Source: Bosea sp. PAMC 26642
GTDB lineage: Bacteria; Pseudomonadota; Alphaproteobacteria; Rhizobiales; Beijerinckiaceae
Length of the DNA: 64,000 nt
NCBI RefSeq assembly: GCF_001562255.1
Contig: NZ_CP014301.1
Coordinates: 3,472,001-3,536,000 of the forward strand
Reading direction: 5' to 3'
Both the position numbers and the translations under genes were made by a program. Below the pieces are notes generated by a model that worked only from the letters and a program-made list of their open reading frames with translations, made no database searches and was not told the origin of the DNA. This document shows positions 16,541 through 26,040 of this stretch, in pieces; position 1 is the stretch's first letter; every line of letters starts with the position of its first letter.

Positions 16541-18493
16541 TCAGCCGCGCTGTTCCAGCGCCTGCCGCACCAGCCGGTGGAAGCCGTAGATATCCTCGCG
16601 GATGATCAGGCTGCCATCGGCTGCCACCTCATGGGTGTTGTAGACCAGATGGATCGCCAGAGGCGCAGGCAGGTTGATCCGACGCTCGCCCGAGCCGATC
16701 AGCTTCTTCAGCCGCTCATGCGTCCATTCCGGTCCCAACACCTGATCGGCTAGCAGGAACGGGTTGTCGACCCGGACGCAGCCATGGCTGAAGGCGCGCC
16801 GCTCGTTGACGAAAAGCCTGCGGTTGGGCGTGTCGTGCAGATAGACGGCATGGTCGTTGGGGAACATGAACTTGATCCAGCCCAGCGCATTGCGCTCGCC
16901 GGGCGGCTGGCGCACCGAGATGCTGGAGCCCCGTCGTGTCACCACATAGCCGCGCTTGGCAGCGTATTCGGGATCGGCCGCGAGGCCCGGCAGGAACTCC
17001 TTCTTCATGATCGAGGGCGGCACGAACCAGGACGGATTGACGATGACGTGGTCCATCCTGTGCGAGAAGATCGGCGTCGCGCTCTCGGGCTTGCCCACGA
17101 TCGTGCGGGCCTGGTGAACCAGCTTGCCGTCGCGGAACACGCGCACCTGGAATTCCGGCACGTTGACGATGATGTGGTTTGCCCCGAGATCGGGCGGCAG
17201 CCAGCGCCAGCGCTCCATCTGCGCGATGATGTCCTGCTCGCCGCGCGCCGTGGCGGGCGTGCCGAGCGCGGCCAGCGTCTGCGAACTGAGGACGCCATTG
17301 GCCGGCAGCCCTGCCTTCTTCTGGAAATCGGCGAGCGCAAGCGAGGTCGAACGATCGAACACCGGCTCGCTCGACGAACCAAGGCCCAGACGCGCCCTGA
17401 CCAGCGGAACGCGCTCGTCGCGCATACCGAGTTTGAGCGCCGGGCCGGCGGGAATGCGAACCAGCGGCGTATCGTCGAGATGACCGCGCAATTCGACCAG
17501 CTTGGCCTTGAGCCGGCGATAGCCCTCATGGGGCGGGTTGAAGGCCGCCAGCGCCGCGCCGGCATCGGACGCCGCCGTCAGCTCGGACAGGACCTCGGTC
17601 GCAGAGGGCAGATAGAGCGTTGGCGTGATCAGCTTCGACAGTCGGCGCGGATCGATGCGTCCGCCACGCGCGTCACGGGCATAGAGCACGGCCAGCGCCG
17701 AAAGCCGGATATCGGCCTCGGCCAGACCGCCCTTGTCGCTCGCCTCGAACACAGGCAGCGCATAATCCGTCGGCCGCAGACCGTCCTCGCCGGCGCGACC
17801 GAGCTGCGCGACCAGCTTCTGGCCGGCGGCGCTCCAGCCCTTGCCGTCGATCCAGAGCGGCCGGTTCTGATTCGCCTGGTAGGCCGCGACGATCTCGCTG
17901 CGCTCGCGTTCGGCCAGGCGCGGCAGCGCCAGTCCCTCGCCGAGACGCCCGGCGATGTCGGCGGCGAAATCGGGGCTTGCCGGCAGTTCGACCACGACCT
18001 TGGGCAGGTCCGGCGGCGGGATGATCGGTTCCGCCGAACGCAGGGGCTCCGGCGCGGACGGGGCAGCCGCCGGCGGCGTCACCACGGGCACCAGCCCCGG
18101 GTCGGTCGGCGGCAGTTCGATCGTGGGGATGTCGAGGGCCGTCGGGTGCTCCTCGATCGCGGGCACCGACACCGGCGTCGCGGGCACCTCTGGAGCGGCA
18201 AGGCTGCCCTGCTGCGGCTGCGCGGAGGGCGCTACGGTGCCGGTCACCATGCCGCGCTCGGAGGCACGCTGCTCCGGCGTCGGAGAAACATCGACGACGA
18301 CTTCGGGCAGCGGCGGCAGATGCAGGTCGACCGGCCTGTCCGTCTTCAGGATGATCAATTCCTGGGGCTGCGGCAGCGGTATGCCAAGCGTCGGATCGGC
18401 CTCGGCGGCGGATTGCGCGAAGGCCAGAGTGGTACCCAGCGCGAGCCCGACGGCCAAAGCCGAGACCGAACGCGTCCAGAGCAGACGACGCAT
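16541..18493 (-). CDS. L,D-transpeptidase (YcbB-like) with peptidoglycan-binding domain
   Basis: 650 aa from the ATG at 18493 (MRRLLWTRSVSALAVGLALG), which starts a proper signal peptide; the frame extends 31 codons further without need. After a Pro-rich stretch (about 30-190) comes the scaffold domain, a PG-binding domain (LRARLGL-type region ending NGVLSSQTLAAL), then the YkuD catalytic domain with HIIVNVPEFQVRVFRDG and SHGCVRVDNP (catalytic Cys572). It cross-links peptidoglycan by 3-3 bonds or attaches proteins to it. The DUF882 gene follows on the same strand, so the two may form a cell-wall unit. Confidence 0.92.
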   Translation of the reverse strand: MRRLLWTRSVSALAVGLALGTTLAFAQSAAEADPTLGIPLPQPQELIILKTDRPVDLHLPPLPEVVVDVSPTPEQRASERGMVTGTVAPSAQPQQGSLAAPEVPATPVSVPAIEEHPTALDIPTIELPPTDPGLVPVVTPPAAAPSAPEPLRSAEPIIPPPDLPKVVVELPASPDFAADIAGRLGEGLALPRLAERERSEIVAAYQANQNRPLWIDGKGWSAAGQKLVAQLGRAGEDGLRPTDYALPVFEASDKGGLAEADIRLSALAVLYARDARGGRIDPRRLSKLITPTLYLPSATEVLSELTAASDAGAALAAFNPPHEGYRRLKAKLVELRGHLDDTPLVRIPAGPALKLGMRDERVPLVRARLGLGSSSEPVFDRSTSLALADFQKKAGLPANGVLSSQTLAALGTPATARGEQDIIAQMERWRWLPPDLGANHIIVNVPEFQVRVFRDGKLVHQARTIVGKPESATPIFSHRMDHVIVNPSWFVPPSIMKKEFLPGLAADPEYAAKRGYVVTRRGSSISVRQPPGERNALGWIKFMFPNDHAVYLHDTPNRRLFVNERRAFSHGCVRVDNPFLLADQVLGPEWTHERLKKLIGSGERRINLPAPLAIHLVYNTHEVAADGSLIIREDIYGFHRLVRQALEQRG

Positions 18494-18698
18494 GCCCGAA
18501 ATCCCCGATATGATGCCGAATCCACGCCATCTCTGCGTGACTCGCGCGACCCCGACAAGATGCGGCAAAGCAACAGCCGACATCATTCAAAACCCATGGA
18601 ACGTGCCTGGAGCTTGCCTGGAGATTCCCGCCGGGACCTCGACCACCATGAAAGCGGTATGTCGAATGGTCAGGCCCAAGAGATCGCCAGACGAACTC

Positions 18699-20192
18699 TC
18701 AGGCGGCATTGGAGTCTTCTGAGGCGTCTTCGCCGTCGATCAGCCCATAATCCTTGAGCTTGCGGTAGAGCGTCGAACGGCCGATGCCGAGCTTGCGCGA
18801 GATCTCGGACATGTGTCCGCGATAATGCGCCAGCGCGAAGGTGATGATTTCGCGCTCGAGGTCGTCGAGCTTGCGCATGTCGGAGCCGGAGACGAGATCG
18901 ATCGCATTGGGGTCGCGCACCGGCACCTGGATGATGCGCGGTGTGTCGCCCTGACCCTCGCTGCGCGCGATCGCGGCCGGCGCAGGTGGGATGCGCACGT
19001 CGAACCCCTCCACCTGCGCGGCGATCTGCGGAAACTCGGCGACGGTCAATTCGTCGCCATCGGCCAGCACCACGGCACGGAACATCGCGTTCTCGAGCTG
19101 ACGCACATTGCCCGGCCAGTCGTAGCCGCTGATCAGCGCCAGCGCCTCGGCCGCGATGCCGCGCAGCTTCTTGCCTTCTTCCGCCGCGAAACGGGCCAGG
19201 AAGCCGCGCGCCAGGTCGGCGATGTCCTCGCGGCGCTGGCGCAGCGGCGGCAGCGTGATCGGAAAGACGTTGAGCCGGTAATACAGATCCTCGCGGAACT
19301 CGCCCTGCTTGACTTGGTCGAGCAGGCTCTTGTTGGTGGCTGATATGATCCGAATATCGACGCGGATCGATTTCTTGCCGCCGACGGGATCGACCTCGCT
19401 TTCCTGGATCGCCCGCAGCAGCTTGACCTGCGCGTCGAGCGGCAGTTCGCCGACCTCGTCGAGGAACAGCGTGCCGCCATTGGCCACGACGAACTTGCCG
19501 ATATGGCGCTCGGTCGCACCGGTGAAGGCGCCCTTTTCATGCCCGAAGAGGATAGATTCGACCAGGTTGTGCGGGATTGCGCCGCAATTCACCGTGACGA
19601 AGGGCTTGCCCTTGCGGTCGCTGGAGCCCTGGATCGCGCGCGCCAGGACCTCCTTGCCGACGCCGGATTCACCCTCGACCAGGATCGGGATGTTGGATTT
19701 CGCCGCCCGTTCGGCCAGCCGCACCACGCGCGCCATGTCGGCGCTCTTGGTCGCGAGGTCGCGGAAGCCCAGCGTCCCGGAGGCCCTGCGCTTGATGTGG
19801 CGTAGCTCGTGCTCGAGCGCCCCCAGCTTCATCGCGTTCTTGATCGAGATCTGCAGCCGCTCGGCCCCGACCGGCTTCACCACGAAATCGACCGCTCCGG
19901 CGCGCATCGCAGAGACCACGGTCTCGATCGAGCCATGCGCGGTCTGCACGATCACCGGCGTCTCGATCGCCTTTTCACGCAGCATCGCCAGCACGCCCAT
20001 GCCGTCGAGATCGGGCATGACGAGGTCCAGCACGACGGCATCGAACCGCACGCCTTCGCCATGCGCGAGGATCTGGACCGCCTCGTCGCCGCTCGCGGCG
20101 GTCACGACATCATAGCCGAAACGCTTGAGCATGGCGTCGAGCAGCCGCCGCTGGACGGGATCGTCATCGACAACGAGAACGGTGGCGGTCAT
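18699..20192 (-). CDS. Sigma-54-dependent response regulator, NtrC class
   Basis: 497 aa from 20192 (MTATVLVVDDDPVQRRLL), with GAGG at a good distance. Receiver domain 1-120 with phospho-acceptor Asp56 (VVLDLVMP) and Lys106. AAA+ domain about 145-375: Walker A GESGVGKE (174-181), GAFTGA loop (221-226) for contact with sigma-54, Walker B GTLFLDEVGE. The C-terminal Fis-type helix-turn-helix has ISRKLGIGRSTLYRKLKDYGL. It activates sigma-54 promoters on phosphorylation. No kinase gene is adjacent. It is downstream of nothing and upstream of the transpeptidase on the same strand but 200 bases away. An inverted repeat lies upstream at 20232. Confidence 0.93.
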   Translation of the reverse strand: MTATVLVVDDDPVQRRLLDAMLKRFGYDVVTAASGDEAVQILAHGEGVRFDAVVLDLVMPDLDGMGVLAMLREKAIETPVIVQTAHGSIETVVSAMRAGAVDFVVKPVGAERLQISIKNAMKLGALEHELRHIKRRASGTLGFRDLATKSADMARVVRLAERAAKSNIPILVEGESGVGKEVLARAIQGSSDRKGKPFVTVNCGAIPHNLVESILFGHEKGAFTGATERHIGKFVVANGGTLFLDEVGELPLDAQVKLLRAIQESEVDPVGGKKSIRVDIRIISATNKSLLDQVKQGEFREDLYYRLNVFPITLPPLRQRREDIADLARGFLARFAAEEGKKLRGIAAEALALISGYDWPGNVRQLENAMFRAVVLADGDELTVAEFPQIAAQVEGFDVRIPPAPAAIARSEGQGDTPRIIQVPVRDPNAIDLVSGSDMRKLDDLEREIITFALAHYRGHMSEISRKLGIGRSTLYRKLKDYGLIDGEDASEDSNAA

Positions 20193-20231
20193 GGAACCTC
20201 GAAGGCCAGGCAAGCCGAAGGCGATGCAGTA

Positions 20232-20258
20232 CAGAACGGAATCGGCTGTTCCGTTCTG
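20232..20258. repeat. Inverted repeat upstream of the sigma-54 regulator
   Basis: CAGAACGGAA (20232-20241) and TTCCGTTCTG (20249-20258), perfect 10-bp arms with a 7-base centre, 40 bases upstream of the regulator start and in the divergent gap to pepF. It could be an autoregulatory binding site of the Fis-type domain or a leader hairpin. Confidence 0.6.
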
Positions 20259-20444
20259 GGGCATACTCGGCCAGAATCGGTTAAGCGGCTCTTAAGCGCG
20301 CTCGTTCGGTTCGCCGGGTTGGGCCATTTCTTGGCAGGCCTGCGGCGCTTCGACCTATTTGCCCGAAACGCCCGACGTTGATCGCACGGCCTCGACCGCG
20401 CATATGAGGCGGACGGCCCGTTTCGCCAGCAAGGTGCTTGAACC

Positions 20445-22301
20445 ATGACGACTGCTTTCGACCGACCGCTCGTCCAAAGCGCGGCGGCGCACGCCGGGAC
20501 AAGCACCGCCCGAATGGCGAACGCATTGGGGGCTCTGCCGGAATGGGATCTGAGCCATCTCTATCCGGGGATGGAATCCCCCCTCTTCCACGCCGATCTC
20601 GACCGGGCGCTTGCAGAGGCCCAGCGCTTCGCCGAACTCTATCGCGGCAAGCTTGCAGCGCTGGCACAGAGCGAGGATGCGGCCACCGTGCTGGCGGAAG
20701 CGGTCGCGGCCTATGAGTCGCTCAGCGACCTGATCGGCCGGATCGGCGCCTATGCCGGCCTGGTCTATTCCGGCGACACGACGGACCCGGACCGCGCCAA
20801 GTTCTACGGCGACACGCAGGATCGCGTGAATGCGGCCGTGACCGAACTGCTGTTCTTCGAACTCGAGCTCAACCGCATCGCGCCCGAGGTGATGGCACAG
20901 GTCTCGGCTCAGGCGCCGCTCTCGCACTGGAAGCCCTGGCTCGATGATCTTGCCAGGGACAAGCCGCACCAGCTCGAGGATCGTGTCGAGGCGCTCTTCC
21001 ACGAGAAGTCGATGACCGGCCACGCCGCGTGGAACCGGCTTTTCGACGAGACCATCGCCTCGCTGCGCTTCAAGCTCGGCGACGAGGAACTGACGCTCGA
21101 ACTGACGCTGAACAAGCTGCAGGATTCCGACGGCACTGTCCGCAAGGCCGCGGCCGAGGCGCTGAGCGAGGTGTTTCGCGCACATCTGCGCACCTTCGCA
21201 CTGATCACCAACACGCTGGCCAAGGACAAGGAGATCTCCGATCGCTGGCGCAAATTCGAGGATGTCGCGGATTCCCGCCACCTCGCCAACCGCGTCGAGC
21301 GCGAGGTCGTCGATGCGCTGGTCTTAGCCGTGCGCGACGCCTATCCGCGGCTGTCGCATCGCTACTACAAGCTGAAGGCCAAGTGGTTCGGCCGCGAGCA
21401 GCTCGATTTCTGGGACCGCAACGCCCCGCTGCCGCAGGTCGAGCAGCGCACGATCCCCTGGACCGAGGCACGCGACACCGTGCTCGACGCCTATGGCGCG
21501 TTTTCGCCTGAAATGGCCGGCATAGCCCGGCGCTTCTTCGACGAGGGCTGGATCGACGCACCGGTGCGCCCCGGCAAGGCGCCGGGCGCCTTCGCCCACC
21601 CGACGGTGCCGTCAGTGCATCCCTATGTGCTGATCAATTATCAGGGCAAGCCGCGCGACGTGATGACGCTCGCCCATGAGCTCGGCCATGGCGTGCATCA
21701 GGTCCTGGCCGCCCCCAACGGCGCGCTGATGGCCCCGACGCCGCTGACGCTGGCCGAAACCGCGAGCGTCTTCGGCGAGATGCTGACCTTCCGCCGCCTG
21801 CTCGACGGCACGAAAAATCAGAAGCAGCGCAAGGCCATGCTCGCCGCCAAGGTCGAGGACATGATCAACACGGTCGTGCGCCAGATCGCCTTCTACTCCT
21901 TCGAGCGCAAGGTTCACGAGGCGCGCAAAGGCGGTGAACTGACGGCCGAGGCGCTCTGCGAACTCTGGATGAGCGTGCAGGCGGAAAGCCTGGGGCCGGC
22001 GATCCGGCTGGGCGCAGGCTACGAGCCGTTCTGGTGCTACATCCCGCACTTCATCCATTCGCCCTTCTACGTCTACGCCTATGCCTTCGGTGATTGCCTG
22101 GTGAACTCGCTCTACGGCGTCTACCAGAACGCGCCGGACGGCTTCCAGGAGCGCTATTTCGCCCTGCTCTCGGCTGGCGGCACGAAGCACCATTCCGAGC
22201 TGCTGGCCCCCTTCGGCCTCGACGCCCGCGACCCCGCCTTCTGGCAGATCGGGCTCAGGATGATCGAGGGGATGATCGTGGAGCTGGAGGGGATGGATTA
22301 G
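20445..22301 (+). CDS. pepF: Oligoendopeptidase F, M3 family
   Basis: 618 aa cytoplasmic zinc metallopeptidase. The zinc motif HELGHGVHQ (H411, E412, H415) lies in LAHELGHGVHQ, followed by LTLAETASVFGEM, which supplies the third ligand Glu. The region YINYQGKPRDVMTLAHE is typical of PepF. The family cleaves peptides of roughly 7-17 residues and helps peptide turnover. The gene stands alone, divergent from the sigma-54 regulator, and ends at a palindromic terminator shared with the convergent beta-barrel gene. Confidence 0.94.
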   Translation: MTTAFDRPLVQSAAAHAGTSTARMANALGALPEWDLSHLYPGMESPLFHADLDRALAEAQRFAELYRGKLAALAQSEDAATVLAEAVAAYESLSDLIGRIGAYAGLVYSGDTTDPDRAKFYGDTQDRVNAAVTELLFFELELNRIAPEVMAQVSAQAPLSHWKPWLDDLARDKPHQLEDRVEALFHEKSMTGHAAWNRLFDETIASLRFKLGDEELTLELTLNKLQDSDGTVRKAAAEALSEVFRAHLRTFALITNTLAKDKEISDRWRKFEDVADSRHLANRVEREVVDALVLAVRDAYPRLSHRYYKLKAKWFGREQLDFWDRNAPLPQVEQRTIPWTEARDTVLDAYGAFSPEMAGIARRFFDEGWIDAPVRPGKAPGAFAHPTVPSVHPYVLINYQGKPRDVMTLAHELGHGVHQVLAAPNGALMAPTPLTLAETASVFGEMLTFRRLLDGTKNQKQRKAMLAAKVEDMINTVVRQIAFYSFERKVHEARKGGELTAEALCELWMSVQAESLGPAIRLGAGYEPFWCYIPHFIHSPFYVYAYAFGDCLVNSLYGVYQNAPDGFQERYFALLSAGGTKHHSELLAPFGLDARDPAFWQIGLRMIEGMIVELEGMD

Positions 22302-22315
22302 GGGCGCGGCCTCCA

Positions 22316-22346
22316 CGTCATGGTCGGGCTCGACCCGAGAATGACG
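22316..22346. terminator. Bidirectional palindrome between pepF and the beta-barrel gene
   Basis: CGTCAT at 22316 and ATGACG at 22341-22346 enclose TCGGG/CCCGA, giving a compact hairpin in the 48 bases between two convergent stops. The ends match the REP-like family elsewhere in the window. It probably serves as a shared terminator or RNA-stability element. Confidence 0.6.
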
Positions 22347-22349
22347 GCT

Positions 22350-23879
22350 CTAGAATTGCAGCTTTAGCCCCACCATCGAAACATTCGCCGTATAGTCCGA
22401 GCCCTGCGCGGTCGAGTTCAGCCGCTCATGGGTGAAGCTCGCCCTGACCGCAACCGTGCGGGTTAGCTTGTATTCGAGCCGTGCGCCGACGGTCGAAAAA
22501 TCCTCGCGCAGGCCCTGGCCGTCATATTCGGTGCGGCCGAAGGTGGTGAAGCCGGTCACGGTCAGATTGCGGCGCAGCGCATGGGCGACCTCAAGGCTGA
22601 CGCGCCGCGCCGTCGTGCCGCTGCTGCCGGGAATGGTCGTGTCGCCGAGTTCGGCGCTGCCGCGCAACGTCACCGTAGTCAGCGGCGTCGGCGTCCACAG
22701 CACGGCCGCATCGCCAATGAGCCCGCGCAGGTTCTTCAGCCGCGCATCGTCATAGGCCCGGTCCTGATAGCCGATCGAGACCTCGCCGGTGAGCATCCGG
22801 CTGATCTCGAAGGTCGAACCGACCCGGGCGCCATAGCCCTGCGACGAGCGTTGGAACCCGTTCGAATCGAAGGTTTCGTCGAATTCGCGCGTGTCGATCT
22901 CACCTTGCACGAACGGCTTGAAGCCCGGCGTCACCTCGTAGCCGGCCCGCAGCCGCAGGCCGTATTGCGTCTGGTTGCGGTCGCGCTGACTGAGGATGGC
23001 GCCACTGGTGAGCTGCGCATCCTCGTAATCGCTGCGGTCGACCGAGCCGCGCAGGGTGAGCTGCAGCCGGTTGATGTCATGCGTCACGCCCGCCGACGCG
23101 CCGTACTGGTAGATCAGCGGCCGCCCGGTCACCGAGGCGGTCAGATCCGGTGAGCCAGGGCGCTGCGTGTCAAGTTTCACCCGGGATTCCAGCAGAATGC
23201 GCGTGTCGCGCGAGGCATCGAGCCTGAGATCGAGCCCGCCCTCGGCATCGGGCCGCGAGGCGTCGCGGTCCCGGAAATAGTCGCTGTAGCCGCCGCGCAG
23301 CTTGCCCTTGAGCTCATGCACGTTCCAGTCGGACTGGACGTCGAGTTCGCCCTCATAGCGGCCGAAGGCCGAACCCTTCGCAGCCGGCCCTGAAAGACGC
23401 TGCGGATTGCTGTCGTAGCCGGTCGAGTTGGTGATCGCGGGACGCAGGATCACATTGCCCAACCGAAGGCCGAGCGGCGCGTAAGGGTCGTCCGCGACGG
23501 GACTGCGCTTGCGCTGCGGCAATGGCTCGGGCACGGGCGGCAGGCCCGTGACGACAGCCTGCGGCGCCCGGAACTGGCGCTGCGTCACGCCGCGCGTATT
23601 GCGGGCCTGGACCGGCCGGCTTGCCCGCGACGGCGCCTTGCGCGAGACGACCGAATTCTGCCCCTGGATCAGGGCGGCCGGCTCCTGCGTGCCGGTCGGT
23701 GTGATCGCCAGCCCCGTGACAGGTGCCGGCGTCGCGACCGGTGGCTGCGCGACATAGGCCGGCGTGCCCGCGCGCAAACCGCTCGACCGCGACTGCTGCG
23801 CCTGCGCGTCGGCCACGGCGAGTCCGAGGCTCGCCATGGCGACGCCCGACAGCAGCAGGTTTGTGACGCGGCAGGACAC
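22350..23879 (-). CDS. Outer-membrane beta-barrel protein (BBP2-like)
   Basis: 509 aa. Signal peptide MSCRVTNLLLSGVAMASLGLAVADAQA. A Pro/Arg-rich periplasmic stretch follows to about residue 130. From about 140 the alternating polar/hydrophobic strands typical of a barrel begin (NVILRPAITNSTGYDSNPQRL, YQYGASAGVTHDINRLQLTLRG), ending VSMVGLKLQF with a terminal Phe, the BamA recognition signal. It resembles the putative beta-barrel porin 2 family, of unknown cargo. It is divergent from kdsD, so an envelope function is consistent. Confidence 0.85.
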   Translation of the reverse strand: MSCRVTNLLLSGVAMASLGLAVADAQAQQSRSSGLRAGTPAYVAQPPVATPAPVTGLAITPTGTQEPAALIQGQNSVVSRKAPSRASRPVQARNTRGVTQRQFRAPQAVVTGLPPVPEPLPQRKRSPVADDPYAPLGLRLGNVILRPAITNSTGYDSNPQRLSGPAAKGSAFGRYEGELDVQSDWNVHELKGKLRGGYSDYFRDRDASRPDAEGGLDLRLDASRDTRILLESRVKLDTQRPGSPDLTASVTGRPLIYQYGASAGVTHDINRLQLTLRGSVDRSDYEDAQLTSGAILSQRDRNQTQYGLRLRAGYEVTPGFKPFVQGEIDTREFDETFDSNGFQRSSQGYGARVGSTFEISRMLTGEVSIGYQDRAYDDARLKNLRGLIGDAAVLWTPTPLTTVTLRGSAELGDTTIPGSSGTTARRVSLEVAHALRRNLTVTGFTTFGRTEYDGQGLREDFSTVGARLEYKLTRTVAVRASFTHERLNSTAQGSDYTANVSMVGLKLQF

Positions 23880-23911
23880 GCGGGGACTCGATGCTCCAGG
23901 CGACAGGGCCC

Positions 23912-23930
23912 GCGCGCCGTCACGGCGCGC
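23912..23930. repeat. GC-rich palindrome in the barrel/kdsD divergent gap
   Basis: GCGCGCCGT, one central base, then ACGGCGCGC: 9-bp arms within the 160-base gap between two divergent genes. It could be an operator or a leader hairpin for the beta-barrel gene. Confidence 0.45.
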
Positions 23931-24039
23931 ATGGTTAACGGAGTTAGAACGAAGAGGGTTAATGGCCCGTCAATGCGGCCCGCCTGGTCGTGCGCCGGTG
24001 GTGGCGTCCGCGCCCCCGGACATGCTAGAGCGCCTGCCC

Positions 24040-25014
24040 ATGACAGCCGATATCCGCGCCTCGGCGCTGCACACCATCGCGACCGAACGGACCGGCCTGG
24101 ACATCCTCCACGCCGCCCTCGCCGACGGTCTGGGCGAGCCCTTCGCGGCCGCCGTCGAGATGATCCGGGCTGCCACCGGCCGCGTCATCGTCAGCGGCAT
24201 GGGCAAATCCGGCCATGTCGGCCGCAAGATCGCAGCGACCTTGGCCTCGACCGGCACGCCCGCCCATTTCGTTCACCCGGCCGAGGCCAGCCATGGCGAT
24301 CTGGGCATGGTCCAGCCCGACGATGTCGTGGTCGCGCTGTCCTGGTCGGGCGAGACGGCAGAACTCGCAGCCCTCGTCGCCCATACCCGCCGCTTCCGCG
24401 TCGGGCTGATCGGCATGACCGCCAATGCCGACAGCGCGCTCGGCCGCGAGGCCGATGTTGCACTGGTGCTGCCCAAAGCGCCGGAAGCCTGCCCGAACGG
24501 GCTCGCGCCGACCACCTCGACGACGATGCAGATGGCGCTGGGCGACGCGCTGGCCGTGGCGCTGCTGGAGGCGCGCGGCTTCTCCCCGCAGGATTTCTTC
24601 GTCTACCACCCCGGCGGAAAGCTCGGCGCCCAGCTCAAGACCGTCGCGAGCATCATGCACCGCGACGAGGCCCTGCCCCGCATCGGGCTCGATGCCCTTG
24701 TCGCCGATGTCGTCGCGATGATCTCGGCCAAGGGCTTCGGTTGCGCCATCGTGGTGGATCTCGACGGACGCCTGGCCGGCGTCGTCACCGATGGCGACCT
24801 GCGCCGCAAGTTGACGTCGGCCGTCGTCACGGCCCAGCGCGCCCGCGATGTGATGACGCCCAACCCACGCCGGATCGCACCCGACGCGCTGGCCGTCGAA
24901 GCACTGGAGATGGTCAACCGCCTGCGCATCACTGCCCTGATCGTCGCCGACGAAGAGGACCGCCCCGTCGGCCTCGTCCATGTCCACGATCTGCTGACGC
25001 TCGGCGTCGCCTGA
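24040..25014 (+). CDS. kdsD: Arabinose-5-phosphate isomerase, KpsF/GutQ family
   Basis: 324 aa, starting at the ATG at 24040 (MTADIRASALHTIATER). SIS domain 35-180 with VIVSGMGKSGHVGRKIAATLASTGTPA in two parts, HPAEASHGDLGM and SWSGET. Two CBS domains fill about 205-324 (VADVVAMISAKGFGCAIVVD and VMTPNPRRI...ITALIVAD). The enzyme turns ribulose-5-phosphate into arabinose-5-phosphate, the first committed step to Kdo and lipopolysaccharide. No other kds gene is close. It is followed by a lipoprotein and mutT on the same strand. Confidence 0.93.
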   Translation: MTADIRASALHTIATERTGLDILHAALADGLGEPFAAAVEMIRAATGRVIVSGMGKSGHVGRKIAATLASTGTPAHFVHPAEASHGDLGMVQPDDVVVALSWSGETAELAALVAHTRRFRVGLIGMTANADSALGREADVALVLPKAPEACPNGLAPTTSTTMQMALGDALAVALLEARGFSPQDFFVYHPGGKLGAQLKTVASIMHRDEALPRIGLDALVADVVAMISAKGFGCAIVVDLDGRLAGVVTDGDLRRKLTSAVVTAQRARDVMTPNPRRIAPDALAVEALEMVNRLRITALIVADEEDRPVGLVHVHDLLTLGVA

Positions 25015-25105
25015 GCGCAAAGCCCCAGTTGCGGCCGCGTATCGGAGGTTGCATCATGACGACCGGCGTCCTTTTGGCATCGGGCGCATGGCGTGGGGGC
25101 GCGAC

Positions 25106-25612
25106 ATGAGGCTGTTGCTGGGGCTTGGCGTGCTGCTCGTTCTCGCAGCCTGCGTCGATCGCAAACCGGGCAAGGAGAGCTTCTCGGCCGAGGAAGCCGC
25201 CTTCATCAAGAAGCCCGGCACGGGCGTGATCGTCGGCCATGCCTTCCGCACCAAACCCAGCGGCGTCGTGGTCAATGCAGCCGGCGAAATCGTGCGCCTG
25301 ATCCCGAGCACCGCCTTTTCGCGCGAGCGCTTCACGCTGCTCTTCGGCAAGAGCAAGTTCCTGCCCCATGCGGGCTATCCGCGAGACGACAATCCCGACC
25401 CGGGCTATGCCGAATACGCACGCAACACCAAGGCCGAGGCCAACGGACGCTTCGCCTTCGAGAACGTCCCGCCCGGCGACTACATCGTCTCGACGCAGGT
25501 GATCTGGGGCGACGAGGAGGAGTTGTTCCGCCTCGGCGGCATGGTCTATGACACCGTCACCCTGACCGGTAAGGAGAAGGAGCCCGTCAGCGTCGTCCTC
25601 TCCGGAAACTGA
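25106..25612 (+). CDS. Putative lipoprotein with a carboxypeptidase-regulatory-like fold
   Basis: 168 aa from 25106 (MRLLLGLGVLLVLAAC), a lipoprotein signal with lipobox LAAC (Cys16). The mature part has TGVIVGHAFRTKPSGVVVNAAGEIV and a later GRFAFENVPPGDYIVSTQV, the pattern of carboxypeptidase-regulatory/transthyretin-like beta-sandwich domains. It is probably anchored in the outer or inner membrane facing the periplasm. The function is unknown. It lies between kdsD and mutT, with only 7 bases to the latter. Confidence 0.8.
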   Translation: MRLLLGLGVLLVLAACVDRKPGKESFSAEEAAFIKKPGTGVIVGHAFRTKPSGVVVNAAGEIVRLIPSTAFSRERFTLLFGKSKFLPHAGYPRDDNPDPGYAEYARNTKAEANGRFAFENVPPGDYIVSTQVIWGDEEELFRLGGMVYDTVTLTGKEKEPVSVVLSGN

Positions 25613-25619
25613 AATCCTC

Positions 25620-26027
25620 GTGAAGCTCCTCCTCCTCGTCGTCGCCTGCGCCCTGATCGATGCCGACAACCGCGTGCTCGTGGCGCAGCGGCCGGAAGGC
25701 AAGTCGCTGGCGGGCCTGTGGGAATTCCCCGGCGGCAAGCTGGAGCCCGGCGAGCGCCCGGAGCCGGCGCTGATCCGCGAACTGTCGGAAGAGCTCGGAA
25801 TCTCCGTCAAAGAGGACTGCCTGGCGCCGCTGACCTTCGCCAGCCATGCCTATCCCAACTTCCATTTGCTGATGCCGCTCTACATCTGCCGGCGCTGGCA
25901 GGGCCTGGTCGCCTCGCGCGAAGGCCAGGCGCTGAAATGGGTCCGCCCGGGCAAGCTCAGGGACCTAGCGATGCCGCCCGCAGACGAGCCGCTGATCGCG
26001 CATCTGGTCGATCTGCTGGGGGTGTGA
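25620..26027 (+). CDS. mutT: MutT-type Nudix hydrolase
   Basis: 135 aa, beginning with GTG at 25620. The Nudix box runs through GGKLEPGERPEPALI and RELSEELGI, with all key Glu residues. WEFPGGKLE and ALKWVRPGKLRDLAMPPAD are typical of MutT, which hydrolyses 8-oxo-dGTP to prevent mutation. Only 7 bases separate it from the lipoprotein stop, so expression is likely coupled. Some MutT-like enzymes act on other nucleotides. Confidence 0.88.
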   Translation: MKLLLLVVACALIDADNRVLVAQRPEGKSLAGLWEFPGGKLEPGERPEPALIRELSEELGISVKEDCLAPLTFASHAYPNFHLLMPLYICRRWQGLVASREGQALKWVRPGKLRDLAMPPADEPLIAHLVDLLGV

Positions 26028-26040
26028 TCCGCCGCTCAGC

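Noticed and set aside
16784..18757. 657-codon open frame antisense to the L,D-transpeptidase
   Set aside because: Long antisense frames are common at high GC; the product is Arg-rich and unlike any family I know.
20334..20352. Possible sigma-54 promoter (TGGCAGGCCTGCGGC) upstream of pepF
   Set aside because: GG and GC are ten bases apart as required, but the -12 TTGC is poor and pepF is not a usual target; such matches arise by chance at high GC.
24040..25014. Longer start for kdsD reaching back to 23764
   Set aside because: The extra 92 residues lie over the divergent promoter region and the start of the beta-barrel gene, and are not part of the KpsF family.
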